NCBI GenBank assembly: GCA_035760965.1
Contig: DASTRY010000011.1
Location: 36,326-100,325 of the forward strand
DNA length: 64,000 nt
Direction: 5' to 3'
From: JADGHX01 sp035760965
GTDB taxonomy: Bacteria; Pseudomonadota; Gammaproteobacteria; Steroidobacterales; Steroidobacteraceae
Both the position numbers and the translations under genes were made by a program. The notes below the pieces were generated by a model. The model did no database searches. It was not told the origin of the DNA and saw only the letters and a program-made list of their open reading frames with translations. Shown here one piece after another: positions 61,913 through 64,000 of the stretch. Numbering within the stretch: position 1 is the first letter of the stretch; each line of letters starts with the position of its first letter.

Positions 61913-62064
61913 CTCTTCCCCCGGTTTTTCTCAAAGGATGCAAGGTCTTTTGGGCGTGTCCCTTGTCGCGGCCGGCGCGCCGTGGCGCGACGGACCGATC
62001 CTTCATGACTTCGGCAGGCTGCCCCGCCGGCTCCAGACCCGTGCCTCATGCGCGTCTGGTGTCG

Positions 62065-62078
62065 ATGTGCACGTTCAC
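62065..62078 (-). promoter_or_regulatory. Recurrent GTTAWC-type operator, site K
   Basis: On the minus strand this reads GTGAACGTGCACAT. With one flanking AT it makes ATGTGAACGTGCACAT, a palindrome with only one mismatched base pair and a CG centre, the style of LacI-family operators. It is about 150 bases upstream of the TonB receptor. Confidence 0.5.
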
Positions 62079-62211
62079 ATCCTAGATGAACGGTGCTCGA
62101 AATCAAGTCATGCATCCGCCTGAATGGGCCCACAGTGCGCGGGAAATAGGCTTGCGCGAGGCCTGGATTGCGCGACGAGAGGCGTGCTATAGCAGCGGCC
62201 CAGGACAATAC

Positions 62212-62225
62212 GTTATCGTGCACAT
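62212..62225 (+). promoter_or_regulatory. Recurrent GTTAWC-type operator, site L
   Basis: The site reads GTTATCGTGCACAT, identical to the site at 53316. It lies 300 bases upstream of the TonB receptor and 196 bases from the tRNA end. It may act with site K or serve an unseen promoter. Confidence 0.45.
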
Positions 62226-62420
62226 CGGAGGCCGGCGCCATCCGTGCGAGCCCATGCGGTCACGGGCACTGTGAGCCCTGCCGGATCAGCTGCAGCCGGA
62301 TTCGCGCCCCTGCGGAGCGGGCTGCTCGAATTTCCAGGAGTGCGCGGGCGGGACGAAGGCCCGCGAGAACGGAGGACCCAGCGGATCAGCGCGTCGGGAA
62401 GGGCCGATTTCGGCGAAGAG

Positions 62421-62513
62421 TGGCGGAGAGGGTGGGATTCGAACCCACGTGCCGGTGTAACCCGACCATCTGATTTCGAGTCAGCGCCGTTATGACCACT
62501 TCGGTACCTCTCC
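62421..62513 (-). tRNA. tRNA-Ser(CGA)
   Basis: The minus strand begins GGAGAGGT and ends CCTCTCC followed by G and an encoded CCA, so the seven-base acceptor stem pairs perfectly. The anticodon loop is CTCGAAA, giving anticodon CGA for UCG codons. GGTTCGAATCC forms the T loop, and a long variable arm (TGGTCGGG...ACACCGGC) marks a type II Ser tRNA. It lies between the catabolic block and mltF. tRNA-Ser genes are frequent island attachment sites, but no integrase or att repeat is seen. Confidence 0.95.
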
Positions 62514-62588
62514 GGCGGCCCCGCGGGCGGTGCCCTGGCGGGGGCTGGTATTCTAGCCGAACCCGACTAGCGAGTTGAGGCCTCATTG

Positions 62589-64000
62589 ATGCGGGAAGAC
62601 GAGCGCAGCCCCGCTGCTATCGCCACTACCGGCCTATTTCTGACCGTGGTTGCGGTCGCCCTGCTCCTAGGGGGCTGCCAGCAGGAGACCCGACCCGCAG
62701 CCCTCGACGAGATTCTCGCTCGCGGCGAGCTCCGGGTGGTCACGATCAATAGCCCGACGTCGTATTACCTCGGCACTCATGGCGCCGAGGGCCTCGAATT
62801 CAACCTCGCCCGCGCCTTCGCGCAGCACCTCGGGGTGACGTTGGTGATCGCTCCCGTACCGAACGTCCAGGCGCTGCAGGCGGAGCTATCTGCTAAGCGG
62901 GCGGACATCGCCGCCGCCCAGATCACGGCCGACCCGCACTGGCGCCAGGTCGGCGAGGCCGCCGAGCCGTACGAGGAGATCGAGCAGCTCGTCGTGTACC
63001 GGCGCGGCAAGGAGCGGCCGCGCGGAACGCTCCAGATCGAGAACGCCAAGCTCGCCGTGCGGGCCGGAAGTCCGCAGGAAAACATCCTGCAGCGAATGAA
63101 GGACACGGTGGCGCCGAACCTCGACTGGGTCGTCACCGCGCCCAGCTCCGCGGACCCGCTGGAGGACGTCGACTCCGGCCAAGCGGACTACGCCATCGTC
63201 GACGCGCGCGAGTTTTCGTTCGCGCGGCATCTCTATCCCAACATCAGTGTGGGCTTCAGCCTGCCGACGCAGCGGCCGGCGCAGTGGGTCGTGCGCAAGG
63301 GCGCGATGAAGCTGCTCGCAGAGGTGAACAAGTTCTTCGCGTCGGTCAAAGATGATGGCCGTTTCCAGGCGTTCTCCGCTGCGGCGTCGGGCGATGGCCG
63401 CAAATTCGAATACGAGGAATCGCTCCGATTCCAGGAGCACATTGCGGAGCGGCTCGTTACGTACCGACGCTGGTTCGAGGAGGCCGGCGCGCAGACGAAG
63501 ATCGATTGGCGGCTGCTCGCTGCGATCGGCTACCAGGAATCCAAGTGGGACCCGAAGGCGCAATCCAGCGACGGCGCGCTCGGCGTGATGATGCTCACAG
63601 CCGACACCGCCGAGGCGATGGGCTGCAAGGACCGCACGAATCCGGAGCAGAGCATCCTGGCCGGCGCGAAATATTTCGCCGAAGTGCTGAACAAGATCCC
63701 GGCTCGCATACCCGACCCTGACCGCACGTGGCTCGCCGTCGCCTCGTACAACGTCGGCTACGGACATCTCGAGGACGCACGTGTGCTCGCGCAATCGCGC
63801 GGCAAGAACCCCGACTCGTGGACCGACGTGCGCGAGAACCTGCCGCTCCTCGCGCAGGAGCGTTGGTACACGAAAGCCAAGCGGGGCTACGCGCGCGGCT
63901 GGGAGCCGGTGCAGTTCGTCGATCGCGTGCAGCGATTCCTTACGCTGCTCGAGTGGCGACCGACGGATGCGATCGCGCAGGAAACGCGCGTCGAGCCGCG
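62589..64000 (+). CDS. mltF: Membrane-bound lytic murein transglycosylase F, C-terminus cut by window edge
   Basis: The frame opens at ATG 62589 and is still open at base 64000, giving at least 470 codons. A lipoprotein signal ends in the lipobox LLGGC. A substrate-binding-protein-like domain follows (RGELRVVTINSPTSYYLGTH to about residue 270), then the lytic transglycosylase SLT domain with the catalytic Glu in IGYQESKWDPKAQSSDGALG and the YNVGYGH motif. MltF cleaves peptidoglycan to anhydromuropeptides at the outer membrane. Its presence supports a gammaproteobacterial chromosome and marks core DNA to the right of the tRNA. Confidence 0.93.
   Translation, partial: MREDERSPAAIATTGLFLTVVAVALLLGGCQQETRPAALDEILARGELRVVTINSPTSYYLGTHGAEGLEFNLARAFAQHLGVTLVIAPVPNVQALQAELSAKRADIAAAQITADPHWRQVGEAAEPYEEIEQLVVYRRGKERPRGTLQIENAKLAVRAGSPQENILQRMKDTVAPNLDWVVTAPSSADPLEDVDSGQADYAIVDAREFSFARHLYPNISVGFSLPTQRPAQWVVRKGAMKLLAEVNKFFASVKDDGRFQAFSAAASGDGRKFEYEESLRFQEHIAERLVTYRRWFEEAGAQTKIDWRLLAAIGYQESKWDPKAQSSDGALGVMMLTADTAEAMGCKDRTNPEQSILAGAKYFAEVLNKIPARIPDPDRTWLAVASYNVGYGHLEDARVLAQSRGKNPDSWTDVRENLPLLAQERWYTKAKRGYARGWEPVQFVDRVQRFLTLLEWRPTDAIAQETRVEP

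Larger units (their letters stand above)
61913..62420. other. Gap upstream of the TonB receptor, two operator copies
   Basis: This 508-base stretch between the receptor start and the tRNA has no convincing gene. It holds two GTTAWC-type sites and otherwise shows nothing I can identify. Open frames here are antisense extensions of the receptor gene or run through the tRNA. Confidence 0.55.

Noticed and set aside
61148..62008. A plus-strand frame before the tRNA
   Set aside because: It is antisense to the TonB receptor for most of its length and lacks a recognisable domain.
62244..62495. A short plus-strand frame encoding GWDSNPRAG
   Set aside because: That peptide is the well-known false translation of a tRNA T-loop; the DNA is tRNA-Ser on the minus strand.

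Overview
This window is high-GC proteobacterial chromosome. It is densely packed with catabolic genes and reads like an aromatic and sugar-acid catabolic island. TonB-dependent receptors, several spinster-type MFS carriers, and a tRNA-Ser(CGA) next to an MltF-type lytic transglycosylase at the right end suggest a gammaproteobacterium, possibly of the Steroidobacter/Nevskia kind. That placement is inference. I see no integrase, transposase, phage gene or CRISPR array.

Layout. (1) 1-6.4 kb: a TonB receptor cut by the left edge, a carboxymuconolactone decarboxylase-family protein, an IclR regulator, an aldehyde dehydrogenase and a divergent GMC oxidoreductase. (2) 6.4-16.5 kb: one tightly coupled ten-gene minus-strand operon. 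It runs from an alpha/beta hydrolase, a luciferase-like monooxygenase and a flavin reductase through a cupin and a DUF6282-type amidohydrolase to an aromatic-acid MFS carrier, an ADP-forming feruloyl-CoA synthetase-like ligase and a hydroxycinnamoyl-CoA hydratase-lyase. (3) 16.6-21.3 kb: a salicylate-hydroxylase-like monooxygenase, an alpha/beta hydrolase, a VOC protein, and LuxR and LysR regulators whose 3' ends overlap. (4) 21.4-41 kb: many short, often divergent units. They carry a second cupin/DUF6282 pair, SnoaL-like proteins, hydrolases, MarR, an aldehyde dehydrogenase, a 4-hydroxyacetophenone-monooxygenase-like Baeyer-Villiger enzyme, a GMC oxidoreductase, an HpcH aldolase, an aldo/keto reductase, a third DUF6282 protein with its MFS carrier, and a TauD-type dioxygenase with an IclR regulator. 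(5) 41-46.7 kb: a different kind of DNA with secreted or lipoprotein hypotheticals, a response-regulator remnant, and a short Sec-signal-like peptide gene followed by a radical SAM/SPASM-like maturase. This last pair is a candidate RiPP system. (6) 47-62 kb: an L-idonate/ketogluconate-like module (IdnD-like, LacI, MFS, PEP-mutase-like, 2-hydroxyacid dehydrogenase, IdnO-like) followed by HIBADH-like, aryl-alcohol dehydrogenase-like, MFS, OYE, cyclase and TonB receptor genes. (7) 62.4-64 kb: tRNA-Ser and mltF, probably core genome.

How the genes work together. The left operon looks like uptake and CoA-dependent side-chain cleavage of hydroxycinnamates to an aldehyde, which the neighbouring aldehyde dehydrogenase could oxidise. 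The middle block looks like aryl-ketone oxygenation to an ester followed by hydrolysis. The right block interconverts sugar acids. No ring-cleavage dioxygenase of a standard type is visible, so ring opening must lie elsewhere or use an unrecognised enzyme here.

Two signals stand out. A GTTAWC(G/A)TG-type element recurs 12 times, only between genes, before nearly every transcription unit from 23.7 to 62 kb, which suggests one shared regulator. The peptide/radical-SAM pair at 43.0-44.5 kb is the best candidate for an undescribed biosynthetic system.
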